Below are positions 8,168-15,984 of a stretch of DNA of 64,000 nucleotides, one piece after another; position 1 is the first letter of the stretch; each line of letters starts with the position of its first letter. The position numbers were made by a program, and so were the translations under genes. Source of the DNA: Streptomyces aurantiogriseus (GTDB lineage Bacteria; Actinomycetota; Actinomycetes; Streptomycetales; Streptomycetaceae); assembly GCF_014649375.1 (NCBI RefSeq), contig NZ_BMSX01000013.1:237831-301830 (forward strand). The letters run 5' to 3'. The notes beneath the pieces are model-generated. The model had not been told where the DNA came from. It made no database searches and saw only the letters and a program-made list of their open reading frames with translations.

Positions 8168-9760
8168 ATGACTTCTGCTGACGTCCCCTCCGCCCCCCGA
8201 ATACCGGAAGCGGTGCACCGCCGCCGCTGGGCGATCCTCGGCGTGCTGATGCTGAGCCTGCTGATCGTCGTCCTCGACAACTCGATCCTGAACGTGGCGG
8301 TCAAGACCATCTCCACCCCCGCCCCCGTCGGCCTGGGCGCCACCCAGAGCGAGCTGGAGTGGGCGATCAACTCCTACACCCTCGTCTTCGCCGGCCTGCT
8401 CTTCTCCGCCGGCCTCCTCGGCGACCGCGTCGGCCGCAAGAAGGTCCTGCTCGGCGGCCTCGCGGTCTTCGGCATCGGCTCCGCGCTCGCCGCCGAGTCC
8501 GGCTCGCCCGCCCAGCTCATCGCCTTCCGCGCGGTGATGGCCCTCGGTGCCGCGTTCGTGATGCCTGCGACCCTCGCCGTCCTCATGAACGTCTTCGAAC
8601 GCGAGGAGCAGCCCAAGGCCATCGGGATCTGGGCGGGCGGCGTCGGGCTCGCCATCGCCATCGGACCCGTCACCGGCGGCCTTCTCCTCGACCACTTCTG
8701 GTGGGGCTCGGTCTTCCTCGTCAACGTGCCGATCGTGCTGCTCGCCATCGCGCTGATGCTGTGGCTGGTGCCCGACTCCCGCGACCCCGACCCCGGCCGG
8801 ATCGACCCCGTCGGCGTCGTCCTGTCCGTCGTCGGCCTGGTCCTGCTCGTCTACGGCATCATCAGGGGCGGCGAGCTCGCCGACTTCACCGACCCGACCG
8901 TGCTCGGGACGATCGCCGCGGGTCTCGTCGTCCTCGTCGCGTTCGTCGTCTTCGAGAAGCGCAGCGACCATCCGTCCCTCGACGTCAGCTACTTCAAGAG
9001 CCCGGTGTTCTCGGCCGCGATCGCCGTCATCGCGCTGGTCTTCTTCGCGCTGATGGGCGTGACCTTCTTCTCGGTCTTCTACACCCAGAGCGTGCGCGGC
9101 TACTCGCCGCTGCAGACCGGCCTGCTGATGCTGCCGCTGGCCGCCGCCCAGCTGATCTTCGCGCCGCGGGCCCGGCTGGTCGTCGACCGCTTCGGCAACA
9201 AGGCCACGACGACGGCCGGCATGCTCGTCATCGCGGCCACGCTGGTCGCGTTCGCCACGCTGGACGCGGACACGCCGATCTGGGTCCTGGAGGTCGTTTT
9301 CTTCTTCATGGGCGCCGGGATGGCCCACATCATGACGCCGACCAGTGTCGTCATCATGCAGGCCCTGCCCCGCGAGAAGGCCGGCTCCGCCTCCGCCCTC
9401 AGCAACACCTTCCGCCAGGTCGGCGGCGCGCTCGGCATCGCCGTGCTCGGCTCCGTGCTGTCGACCGCGTACCGGGGCGGCATCGAGGACAAGCTGGGCG
9501 TCGTGCCGGCGGGTCTGCGCGAGACGGCGGGCGAGTCCATCGAGGCCACCCTGGGCGTCGCCGCGAAGCTCGGCCCGCAGGGCAGGACGCTGGTCGAGCC
9601 GGCCTACGACGCGTTCCTGCACGCGATGCACGTCACCGCGCTGTGCGGGGCCGGGGTGGCCGTCGTGGGCGCCGTGGTCGTGGGGCTCTTCCTGCCCGGC
9701 AAGCCGAAGACGCCTCAGGGCGCGCAGGAGGAGGGGGAGTTGGTGCGGACGGAGTCGTAG
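8168..9760 (+). CDS. MFS drug exporter, DHA2 (EmrB/QacA) family
   Basis: A 530-residue multi-pass membrane protein with about 14 predicted helices, the size of the proton-driven DHA2 drug exporters. It shows the N-terminal pattern LLIVVLDNSILNVAVKTI, the motif-A region LLGDRVGRKKVLL after helix 2, and a motif-C-like GPVTGGLLLDHFWWGSVFLVNVP. It would expel cationic or hydrophobic toxic compounds. The ATG at 8168 has only a weak ribosome site (GGCGGC), and the operator lies just upstream, so the transcript leader must be short. The gene is followed 63 bp later by a TetR regulator on the same strand. Substrates are unknown. Confidence 0.9.
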   Translation: MTSADVPSAPRIPEAVHRRRWAILGVLMLSLLIVVLDNSILNVAVKTISTPAPVGLGATQSELEWAINSYTLVFAGLLFSAGLLGDRVGRKKVLLGGLAVFGIGSALAAESGSPAQLIAFRAVMALGAAFVMPATLAVLMNVFEREEQPKAIGIWAGGVGLAIAIGPVTGGLLLDHFWWGSVFLVNVPIVLLAIALMLWLVPDSRDPDPGRIDPVGVVLSVVGLVLLVYGIIRGGELADFTDPTVLGTIAAGLVVLVAFVVFEKRSDHPSLDVSYFKSPVFSAAIAVIALVFFALMGVTFFSVFYTQSVRGYSPLQTGLLMLPLAAAQLIFAPRARLVVDRFGNKATTTAGMLVIAATLVAFATLDADTPIWVLEVVFFFMGAGMAHIMTPTSVVIMQALPREKAGSASALSNTFRQVGGALGIAVLGSVLSTAYRGGIEDKLGVVPAGLRETAGESIEATLGVAAKLGPQGRTLVEPAYDAFLHAMHVTALCGAGVAVVGAVVVGLFLPGKPKTPQGAQEEGELVRTES

Positions 9761-9823
9761 CACCGTCCGGCGACGCTTTCCCTGAGTGACAATCTCCCCA
9801 GTGCGAAGAAGGGACGGACGGAC

Positions 9824-10492
9824 GTGAGCCTCGCGGAGAGTGGCACCGGTGTGGAGCAGCCCGGGCGGGGGCGGCCCCGTAGTGAGGCGGTGGAGCGGGC
9901 CATCATCGAAGGGACGATGAAGCTGCTGGAGGAGGGGGTTCCGCTCGGTGAGGTGTCCATCGAGCGGATCGCCCGTACCGCCGGTGTCGGCAAGGCGGCC
10001 ATCTACCGCCGCTGGAGCGGCAAGGAGGAGCTCTTCGTCGACGTCGTGCGGGCCGCCGAGCCGGAGGACCCCGAGCTGCCCGGCACCTCCATGCGGGACG
10101 ACCTGGTCGTGCTGCTGGAGTCGCTGCGGCAGCGCGGGCTGGCCAACAGGGCCTCGGCGATCCTGCACACCGTCCACGCCCAGATGAAGACCAGCCCCAG
10201 GATCTGGGCGGCCTACCACAACACGGTCATAGCGCCCCGCCGCCGTCTGGGCCTGGACGTGCTGCGCCGTGGCCAGGAGAACGGCGAACTGCGCGCCGAC
10301 GTCGACCTCGAACTGGTCAACGACCTCTTCACCGGCCCCATGCTCGTCCGTTCCCTCCTGCGCCCCGACGCCGATCTCACGGAGGGCCTCGCGGAGCAGA
10401 TCGTCGATACGCTACTGGCCGGTCTACGGCCCGTCAGTTCCCCGGCGAGTCCGCCCGAATGTGCGCGTTTCGTCACAGACCGGTCCTTGTGA
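9824..10492 (+). CDS. TetR family repressor, probable regulator of the exporter
   Basis: The 222-residue product has a TetR DNA-binding domain near residues 20-70, with the helix-turn-helix VSIERIARTAGVGKAAIYRR followed by the usual WSGKEELF. The C-terminal ligand domain resembles the TetR_C group found next to MFS exporters. It starts with GTG at 9824 behind AAGGGA. The gene is 63 bp downstream of the exporter on the same strand, and a perfect palindrome lies upstream of the exporter. This supports a self-contained repressor/exporter unit induced by the exported compound. No second copy of the palindrome was seen before this gene, so it may be read from the exporter promoter and thus be self-repressed. 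Confidence 0.9.
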   Translation: MSLAESGTGVEQPGRGRPRSEAVERAIIEGTMKLLEEGVPLGEVSIERIARTAGVGKAAIYRRWSGKEELFVDVVRAAEPEDPELPGTSMRDDLVVLLESLRQRGLANRASAILHTVHAQMKTSPRIWAAYHNTVIAPRRRLGLDVLRRGQENGELRADVDLELVNDLFTGPMLVRSLLRPDADLTEGLAEQIVDTLLAGLRPVSSPASPPECARFVTDRSL

Positions 10493-10636
10493 GCCGCGAC
10501 CGGAACCCCTGACACCGACCCGTTCGTCCTCGCCCCCGTACGGCCGTCATGGGACGGCAGGATCCCAGCCGATCATCCCCTAGGGTCGTACCCGCGGGGG
10601 ATGAACGGTGTGCACGGCAGGCAGTGAGGCGACGGT

Positions 10637-11695
10637 ATGGCGCAGCAGGCGTACATGACGGAGACGGACAACGGCGGCTCGGGGCCCGAGCCGCGGGGAA
10701 CCCGGCTTCGGCGCCTGCTCGGACGCCTGGCCGAGCGACTGCCGGCGAGCTGGCGCGGGGACCCGAGGATCTGGCGCCGCGGCGCCGTCGTCGCCGTACT
10801 CGCCCTGTCGCTGGCCCTGGTGATGGTGCTGCACTCGCGCATCCCCAACCGCTTCGGCAACCTCGGCAGCCTCACGGAGACGTTCCTGCCCTGGCTCGGC
10901 CTCTTCGTCCCGCTGCTGCTTGTGCTGGCGCTGGTGCGCAGGTCGGCGACGGCGCTGATCGCGGTGGTCGTCCCGGCCGTGGTCTGGCTGAACCTCTTCG
11001 GCGGGCTGCTCACCGACAAGACCGCCAGTGGCGGCAACCTCACCGTGGCCACGCACAACGTCAACGCCGACAACGCCGATCCGTCCGGCACCGCTCGTGA
11101 CGTGGCCGCGTCCGGCGCGGACGTGCTGGCCCTGGAGGAGCTGACCGCCTCGGCGGTGCCGGTGTACGAGAAGGCGCTGGCGGCGACGTACAAGTACCAC
11201 TCGGTGCAGGGCACGGTCGGGCTGTGGAGCAAGTACCCGATGAGCGATGTCGCCGACGTCGACATCAAGCTGGGCTGGGTCCGCGCGATGCGGGCGACCG
11301 TGACCACCCCGGAGGGGCCGGTCGCGTTCTACGTCGCCCATCTGCCTTCCGTACGCGTCAAGCTCCAGGCCGGGTTCACAGCCCGGCAGCGCGACAAGAG
11401 CGCGGACGCGCTGGGCGAGGCGATCGCCGCCGACCCGCTGAGCCGGAAGGTCCTGCTCGGCGACCTGAACGGCACGATGAACGACCGCTCCCTCAACGCC
11501 GTCACCTCCCAGATGCGTTCGGCGCAGGGCGCGGCCGGCAGCGGCTTCGGCTTCAGCTGGCCGGCGTCGTTCCCGATGGCGCGCATCGACCAGATCATGG
11601 TGACGGGCGTGGAGCCGGTCACCTCATGGACCCTGCCGGAGACCGGCAGCGACCACCTGCCGGTGGCGGCGCGTGTGAAGGTCACCACATCGTGA
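10637..11695 (+). CDS. Membrane-anchored endonuclease/exonuclease/phosphatase-fold protein
   Basis: The 352-residue product starts with a cytoplasmic basic region, then three hydrophobic helices (about residues 50-70, 80-95 and 100-120), then an extracytoplasmic EEP-fold domain. Motifs of that metal-dependent phosphodiesterase fold are visible: THNVNADN, ALEELTASA with the metal-binding glutamate, a GDLNGTMND loop and the terminal SDHLPV with the catalytic histidine. Family members cleave DNA, phosphoinositides, sphingolipids or other phosphodiesters; the substrate here cannot be told. The domain should face outside the membrane. ATG at 10637 has GAGG eight bases upstream. Downstream, an MFS gene follows on the same strand after 58 bp. 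Confidence 0.85.
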   Translation: MAQQAYMTETDNGGSGPEPRGTRLRRLLGRLAERLPASWRGDPRIWRRGAVVAVLALSLALVMVLHSRIPNRFGNLGSLTETFLPWLGLFVPLLLVLALVRRSATALIAVVVPAVVWLNLFGGLLTDKTASGGNLTVATHNVNADNADPSGTARDVAASGADVLALEELTASAVPVYEKALAATYKYHSVQGTVGLWSKYPMSDVADVDIKLGWVRAMRATVTTPEGPVAFYVAHLPSVRVKLQAGFTARQRDKSADALGEAIAADPLSRKVLLGDLNGTMNDRSLNAVTSQMRSAQGAAGSGFGFSWPASFPMARIDQIMVTGVEPVTSWTLPETGSDHLPVAARVKVTTS

Positions 11696-11753
11696 CCGGG
11701 TGACCTGCCGGAATACCGGGCCGGAGCGGGTTTGTTCCGTACTTGAACATACG

Positions 11754-13034
11754 ATGGAACAGAACCCCTCTTCGGAAAGGCACAGACGCTCCATGCCCCT
11801 GGCCCTGCTCGCCCTCGCCGTGGGTGCCTTCGGCATCGGCACCACCGAGTTCGTGATGATGGGACTGCTGCCCGACGTCGCGGACGACCTGCACATCTCG
11901 ATCCCGACGGCCGGCCATCTGGTCTCCGCGTACGCGCTCGGCGTCGTCATCGGCGCCCCGCTGCTGGCGGCGGCGACGGCACGGCTGTCCCGGCGCACGG
12001 TCCTGATCGCCCTGATGGGCCTGTTCGTGGTGGGCAACGCGCTGTCCGCGTTCGCTCCGGGCTACGACTCCCTCCTGGCCGCCCGCTTCCTCAGCGGCCT
12101 CCCGCACGGTGCCTTTTTCGGCGTCGGCGCGGTGGTCGCCACCGGCCTGGTCGCGCCGGAACGCAAGGCCCGCTCCGTGTCGCTGATGTTCCTCGGCCTC
12201 ACGGTCGCCAACATCGCGGGCGTCCCGGTCGCCACGCTCGTAGGCCAGCACCTGGGCTGGCGGGTCACCTTCCTCGGCGTGAGCGTGATCGGGCTGGCGG
12301 CGATAGCCTTCCTGGCCGTACTGATCCCGCGCTCCCGCCCGCAGGCGGCACCCGCCACGGGCCTGCGCGGCGAACTGGCGGCGCTGAAGTCGCTCCCGGT
12401 CTGGCTGGCACTCGGTACGACGGTCGCGGGCTTCGGCGCGCTCTTCGCCGCGTACAGCTACGTCACGCCGATGCTGACGGACGCCGCCGGATACGCCGAC
12501 TCCAGCGTGACGCTGCTGCTCGCGCTGTTCGGCGTGGGCGCGACGATCGGCAACCTGCTCGGCGGACGACTGGCGGACCACGCGATGCGGCGCACGCTGT
12601 TCGGGGGCCTGACCTCCCTGGCGGCCGTCCTGGCCCTCTTCCCGCTGCTGATGCGCGCGCAGTGGAGCGGCGCCCTGGCGGTCGTCCTCCTCGGCGTCGC
12701 GGCCTTCGTCGCCGGCACCCCGCTCAACATGATGGTCATGGAGAAGGCGTCTTCGGCCCCCTCCCTGGCCTCCTCCGCCAACCAGGCGGCCTTCAACCTC
12801 GCGAACGCCGGCGGCGCCTGGATCGGCGGCCTGGCCCTGGCGGCGGGCTTCGGCGTGACGTCGCCGGCGGTGGCCGGGGCGGGGCTGGCGGTGCTGGGGC
12901 TGGCGGTCGCGGGCGTGGCGTACGGGGTCGACGCACGGCGGGCCGCAGCCGCACGCCCAGCTCCGAACACGGCCCGCGAGCGCGTCGTCGCCGTGAACAC
13001 GCCCCGGCGGACGAAGGCGGAGGCACGCCGCTGA
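11754..13034 (+). CDS. MFS exporter, DHA1 (AraJ/Cmx-like) family
   Basis: A 426-residue, 12-helix transporter starting ALLALAVGAFGIGTTEFVMMG, a stretch characteristic of the DHA1 branch that includes arabinose-efflux AraJ and chloramphenicol exporters. Motif-A-like RLSRRTVLIALMG follows helix 2. It would be a proton-coupled efflux pump for sugars or drugs; the substrate is unknown. ATG at 11754 is used. It lacks a ribosome site, and a TTGAACAT box precedes it, so a leaderless message is possible. ATG at 11793 with GGAAAGG further upstream is the alternative. A short inverted repeat (TGTTC, 7 bp, GAACA at 11733-11749) precedes the start and may be an operator. Confidence 0.87.
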   Translation: MEQNPSSERHRRSMPLALLALAVGAFGIGTTEFVMMGLLPDVADDLHISIPTAGHLVSAYALGVVIGAPLLAAATARLSRRTVLIALMGLFVVGNALSAFAPGYDSLLAARFLSGLPHGAFFGVGAVVATGLVAPERKARSVSLMFLGLTVANIAGVPVATLVGQHLGWRVTFLGVSVIGLAAIAFLAVLIPRSRPQAAPATGLRGELAALKSLPVWLALGTTVAGFGALFAAYSYVTPMLTDAAGYADSSVTLLLALFGVGATIGNLLGGRLADHAMRRTLFGGLTSLAAVLALFPLLMRAQWSGALAVVLLGVAAFVAGTPLNMMVMEKASSAPSLASSANQAAFNLANAGGAWIGGLALAAGFGVTSPAVAGAGLAVLGLAVAGVAYGVDARRAAAARPAPNTARERVVAVNTPRRTKAEARR

Positions 13035-13115
13035 CGCCGGCGACCGGAGCGACGCCTCGGGCACAAGGCACGCGGCACTGTTCGCACGCACTCCGGCGGC
13101 AGCAGCTCCACACCC

Positions 13116-13787
13116 CTAGAGCAGCCCCAGGTCGCGGGCGCGCAGGGCGGCCTGGGTGCGGTCGCGCAGGGCGAGGCGGCCGAGGATGCGGGAGACGTGG
13201 TTCTTGACCGTGCCCTCGCTGAGGTAGAGCCGTGCCGCGATCTCCCGATTGGTGTGGCCGCGGGCCACCAGCCGCAGGATGTCGATCTCCCTCGGGCTCA
13301 GGGCGACGGAGGGACCGGGTGGGCCCGGGGCGGGGCCCGGGGTGGGGAGCGCGGCGGTGAGGCGGCGGGCCACCGAGGAGTCGAGCTGGGTGACGCCCGC
13401 GTGGGCCAGGCGCACCGCATGCGCGAGTTCCTCGGCCGGCAGGTCCTTGAGCAGGTAACCGCTCGCACCGGCGCGCAGCGCCTGGACGACGTACTCCTCG
13501 TCGTCGAACGTCGTCAGCATCACGACCCGGCACTCGGGCGCCCTGGCACGCAGGACGACGACCGCCTCGACGCCGTCCAGCTCGGGCATCCGGACGTCCA
13601 TCAGGACGACGTCCGGGCGTAGTTCGAGCGCCTTCGCCACCGCGTCCCGGCCGTCCACCGCCGTGCCGACGACCGTGATCCCGGGCCGCACCGAGAGCAG
13701 CGAGGCGATGCCGTCCCGGATGAGCCGCTGGTCGTCCACGACCAGCACCCTGACTCCCGGCTCATCGGTCACGTCCTCGTCGTTCAT
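13116..13787 (-). CDS. NarL/LuxR-type response regulator
   Basis: The 223-residue product has an N-terminal receiver (residues 10-125) with the acidic pair VDDQ, phospho-acceptor LMDVRMP near residue 60, conserved Thr (MLTTFDD) and Lys (YLLKDLP). A Pro-rich linker (PTPGPAPGPPGP) leads to a C-terminal LuxR helix-turn-helix (LSPREIDILRLVARGHTNREIA, in part). It would be phosphorylated by the kinase encoded just upstream and then bind DNA. ATG at 13787 overlaps the kinase stop by four bases (ATGA), with GGGAGG upstream, so the two are translationally coupled. Target genes are not indicated. Confidence 0.93.
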   Translation of the reverse strand: MNDEDVTDEPGVRVLVVDDQRLIRDGIASLLSVRPGITVVGTAVDGRDAVAKALELRPDVVLMDVRMPELDGVEAVVVLRARAPECRVVMLTTFDDEEYVVQALRAGASGYLLKDLPAEELAHAVRLAHAGVTQLDSSVARRLTAALPTPGPAPGPPGPSVALSPREIDILRLVARGHTNREIAARLYLSEGTVKNHVSRILGRLALRDRTQAALRARDLGLL

Positions 13788-14923
13788 GCCGCCCCTCCCC
13801 GCGGAACGGTCACCGTCAGCCGCGTACCGGCGCCCGGACCGCTTTCGACGTCCACTCTCCCCGCCACCAGGTGCACCCGTTCCCGCATGCCCGGCAGCCC
13901 GAACCCGCCGGTCGCCTCCCGCGGTGCGAATCCGCAGCCGTCGTCGGCCACCACGAGCCGCGCCTCGTCCTCGGCCAGGCGGAGCACCACCCTCACCCGG
14001 GACGCCCCCGCGTGTCGGCGCGCGTTCGTGACGCCCTCCTGCGCGGCCCGGTAGAGGGCGGTCAGTTCCGCGGTGCCGTAGCCGTCCTCGGCGCCGCTCA
14101 CCTCGACCGTGACGCGCGGCCCGGCTCCGTCGCCCCGCGCCAGCGCGGCGAGTTCCTCGGCCAGCGTGGGCCGTGCCGCCTCTCCGCGCAACGCCCGCAC
14201 GGACCGCCGTACATCGGCGAGCGCGAGCGTGACCGAGCGCCGTGCCTCGCCCAGCGCCCGCTGGGCCGCGTCGGGGTCCAGCGCGCGAAACTCCGCGGCC
14301 ATCTCCAACTGCACGGACATCGCGGTGAGATGGTGGCCGAGGCTGTCGTGGATGTCGCGGGCCAGTCGGTTGCGCTCGCCGGCGGCGGACAGCTCCGCGA
14401 CGCGCGCTGCGTACTCCTCCAGGGCCCGCCGCGCCCGCTGTTCGCCGACGGCCACCGCCGCCATCGCGATCGCCAGCACCAGGCCGACGAAGAGCATCAG
14501 CGCGTCGGACACGTGCTCCAGGTCCCGGTACCAGCCGGGGATGGTCAGCACGTACCTGGCGAGCAGCCCTGCCAGGCACAGCCCGCCCAACGCCAGCGCG
14601 GTCATGCGGCCGTAGGAGAAGTAGGCGGTGAACGGCAACAGCACGAACAGCACCTGGGCCAGCCCCGAGGCGTCGAGCAGCACCACCGCGACGACCAGCG
14701 CGCCGCGCGCGAGCAACAGCGGCAGCCGGGCCGCGGGGCGGGCACGCTCCACTGCTTCCAGAGCGAACAGCCCCCCGAGCGCCGCGACGAAGCCCGCCGT
14801 GCGCCAGGCCGTCGGCCGCCCGGCCCCGTCGCCCAGGTCGGCGGCCACGTAGTAGAGCCCGCCGGCCAGCACCGCCCCGTACAGCAGCGGCGCCACCCAC
14901 CGCACCGGCACGTGGTCCGCCAT
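13784..14923 (-). CDS. Sensor histidine kinase (NarL-type, HisKA_3)
   Basis: A 379-residue membrane kinase. The N-terminal half has about five hydrophobic helices with short loops and no large extracellular domain, suggesting sensing in or at the membrane. The dimerisation and phospho-acceptor region carries NRLARDIHDSLGHHLTAM with the phosphorylated histidine. A HATPase_c domain follows with N-box-like VTNARRH, DDGCGFAPRE and GGFGLPGMRERV. It would phosphorylate the response regulator encoded with a four-base overlap. The ATG at 14923 (MADHVPVRW) follows a GGGGGTGG run; a longer upstream frame looks non-coding. The stimulus is unknown. Confidence 0.92.
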   Translation of the reverse strand: MADHVPVRWVAPLLYGAVLAGGLYYVAADLGDGAGRPTAWRTAGFVAALGGLFALEAVERARPAARLPLLLARGALVVAVVLLDASGLAQVLFVLLPFTAYFSYGRMTALALGGLCLAGLLARYVLTIPGWYRDLEHVSDALMLFVGLVLAIAMAAVAVGEQRARRALEEYAARVAELSAAGERNRLARDIHDSLGHHLTAMSVQLEMAAEFRALDPDAAQRALGEARRSVTLALADVRRSVRALRGEAARPTLAEELAALARGDGAGPRVTVEVSGAEDGYGTAELTALYRAAQEGVTNARRHAGASRVRVVLRLAEDEARLVVADDGCGFAPREATGGFGLPGMRERVHLVAGRVDVESGPGAGTRLTVTVPRGGAA

Positions 14924-15151
14924 ACGCACCACCCCCTGACCCCGTCGCCGCCAGGCTAGCCCGGCCGCGCCGGGAGCCGTGCGGAACCGCGTCGGGTCCG
15001 GCCGTACGACACATGCCGAACGGCCGTACGGCGCCCCTGGGATGGTGACCTCCGGCCGCCGAAGTCGCCGTCCCTCACCTCCCGGCGACGGCCGCCCGCC
15101 GCCTACGTTTCCAGCGCCGACCTGTCGTCCGAGCACCCGGAGGTGCCCGTC

Positions 15152-15748
15152 ATGCCCTCACCGTCCGTACGCGCCGGCGCCCTGTGCGGGGCCCTGTCCG
15201 GCCTGCTGATCGCGCTGCCCGGCCTGATCGAGGCGTTCACGGGGGAGACCGCCGCGACCAGCCTGCTCCTCGCGCTCTCCCCGGCGCTCGCCCTGCCCCT
15301 GCTCGCCGCGCTGCACCTGCGGCAGGCCCCGGCCGCCGGCCGCTTCGGGGACACCGCCCACACCCTCAACCTGATCGGCCTCGGGCTGTTCGGCGGTGCC
15401 GCGTTCGCGTCGAACCTGGTGCTGTTCTACTTCGACGACGACGTGATCGAGGACACGCTGACCGGCCCCACGATCCCGGCGCTGATCGGCTCGGCAGCCG
15501 TCTTCGCCGCGGGCTGCGCCCTGTTCGGCGCGGCGATGCTGCGCGCCCGCGTGTTCCCGAGGATCCCGTCGTGGGGGTACGCGGTCGTCCTCCCGGTGTT
15601 CGCGTTCGTGACCGCGCTGCCGGACTCCCTGCTCAGCAGCGCGCTGCACGTGGCGGTGGGCGTCATCCTCATCTGGCTCGCCGCCGCGCTGTACCGGAGC
15701 CCGGACAGCGCCGCCGCTTCCCGGGCGATCACACGGACCGCGGCCTAG
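15152..15748 (+). CDS. Integral membrane protein of unknown function
   Basis: A 198-residue hydrophobic protein with about six predicted transmembrane helices and a pair of acidic residues (FDDDVIED) in a central loop. ATG at 15152 has GGAGG eight bases upstream and is better than GTG at 15143. It diverges from the two-component operon, separated by about 230 bp, so it may be one of that system's targets or simply a neighbour. I do not recognise a characterised family. Its arrangement is like that of many small Streptomyces membrane proteins. No signal peptide or catalytic motif is visible. Confidence 0.72.
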   Translation: MPSPSVRAGALCGALSGLLIALPGLIEAFTGETAATSLLLALSPALALPLLAALHLRQAPAAGRFGDTAHTLNLIGLGLFGGAAFASNLVLFYFDDDVIEDTLTGPTIPALIGSAAVFAAGCALFGAAMLRARVFPRIPSWGYAVVLPVFAFVTALPDSLLSSALHVAVGVILIWLAAALYRSPDSAAASRAITRTAA

Positions 15749-15984
15749 TGCTCCGGCCGGGAAGGTCCGGTGGTCGGCGTGGACGAGCACCGGCACGGTC
15801 GCGGTGGTGTCCGGCGGTGTCCGCGGGCTTTCCGGGCCAGTACCGGATCGCGACCGTACTGGGCCAGGGCGTCGCTACACCGACTCCCGCCAGCCGTTCG
15901 TGATCGGCAGCCGCCGGTCCTTGCCGGAGCCCGTCGCCGAGATCTTCGTGCCCGGGGGACGGGGCGCGCCGTACCACCTAGTGG
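15749..15984. other. Intergenic stretch without a supported gene
   Basis: Between convergent genes. A rightward frame around 15875-15985 reads YTDSRQPFVIGSRRSL and then PEPVAEIFVPGGRG, which looks like real protein, but it has no start or ribosome site and runs into the NAD synthetase gene. It may be a decayed gene fragment. A small palindrome (ACCAC-CTA-GTGGT) lies at 15973-15985, at the NAD synthetase stop. Confidence 0.35.

Noticed and set aside
11733..11749. TGTTC-7-GAACA inverted repeat before the DHA1 exporter
   Set aside because: Noted in the gene entry but too short and common to list as an operator without a linked regulator gene.
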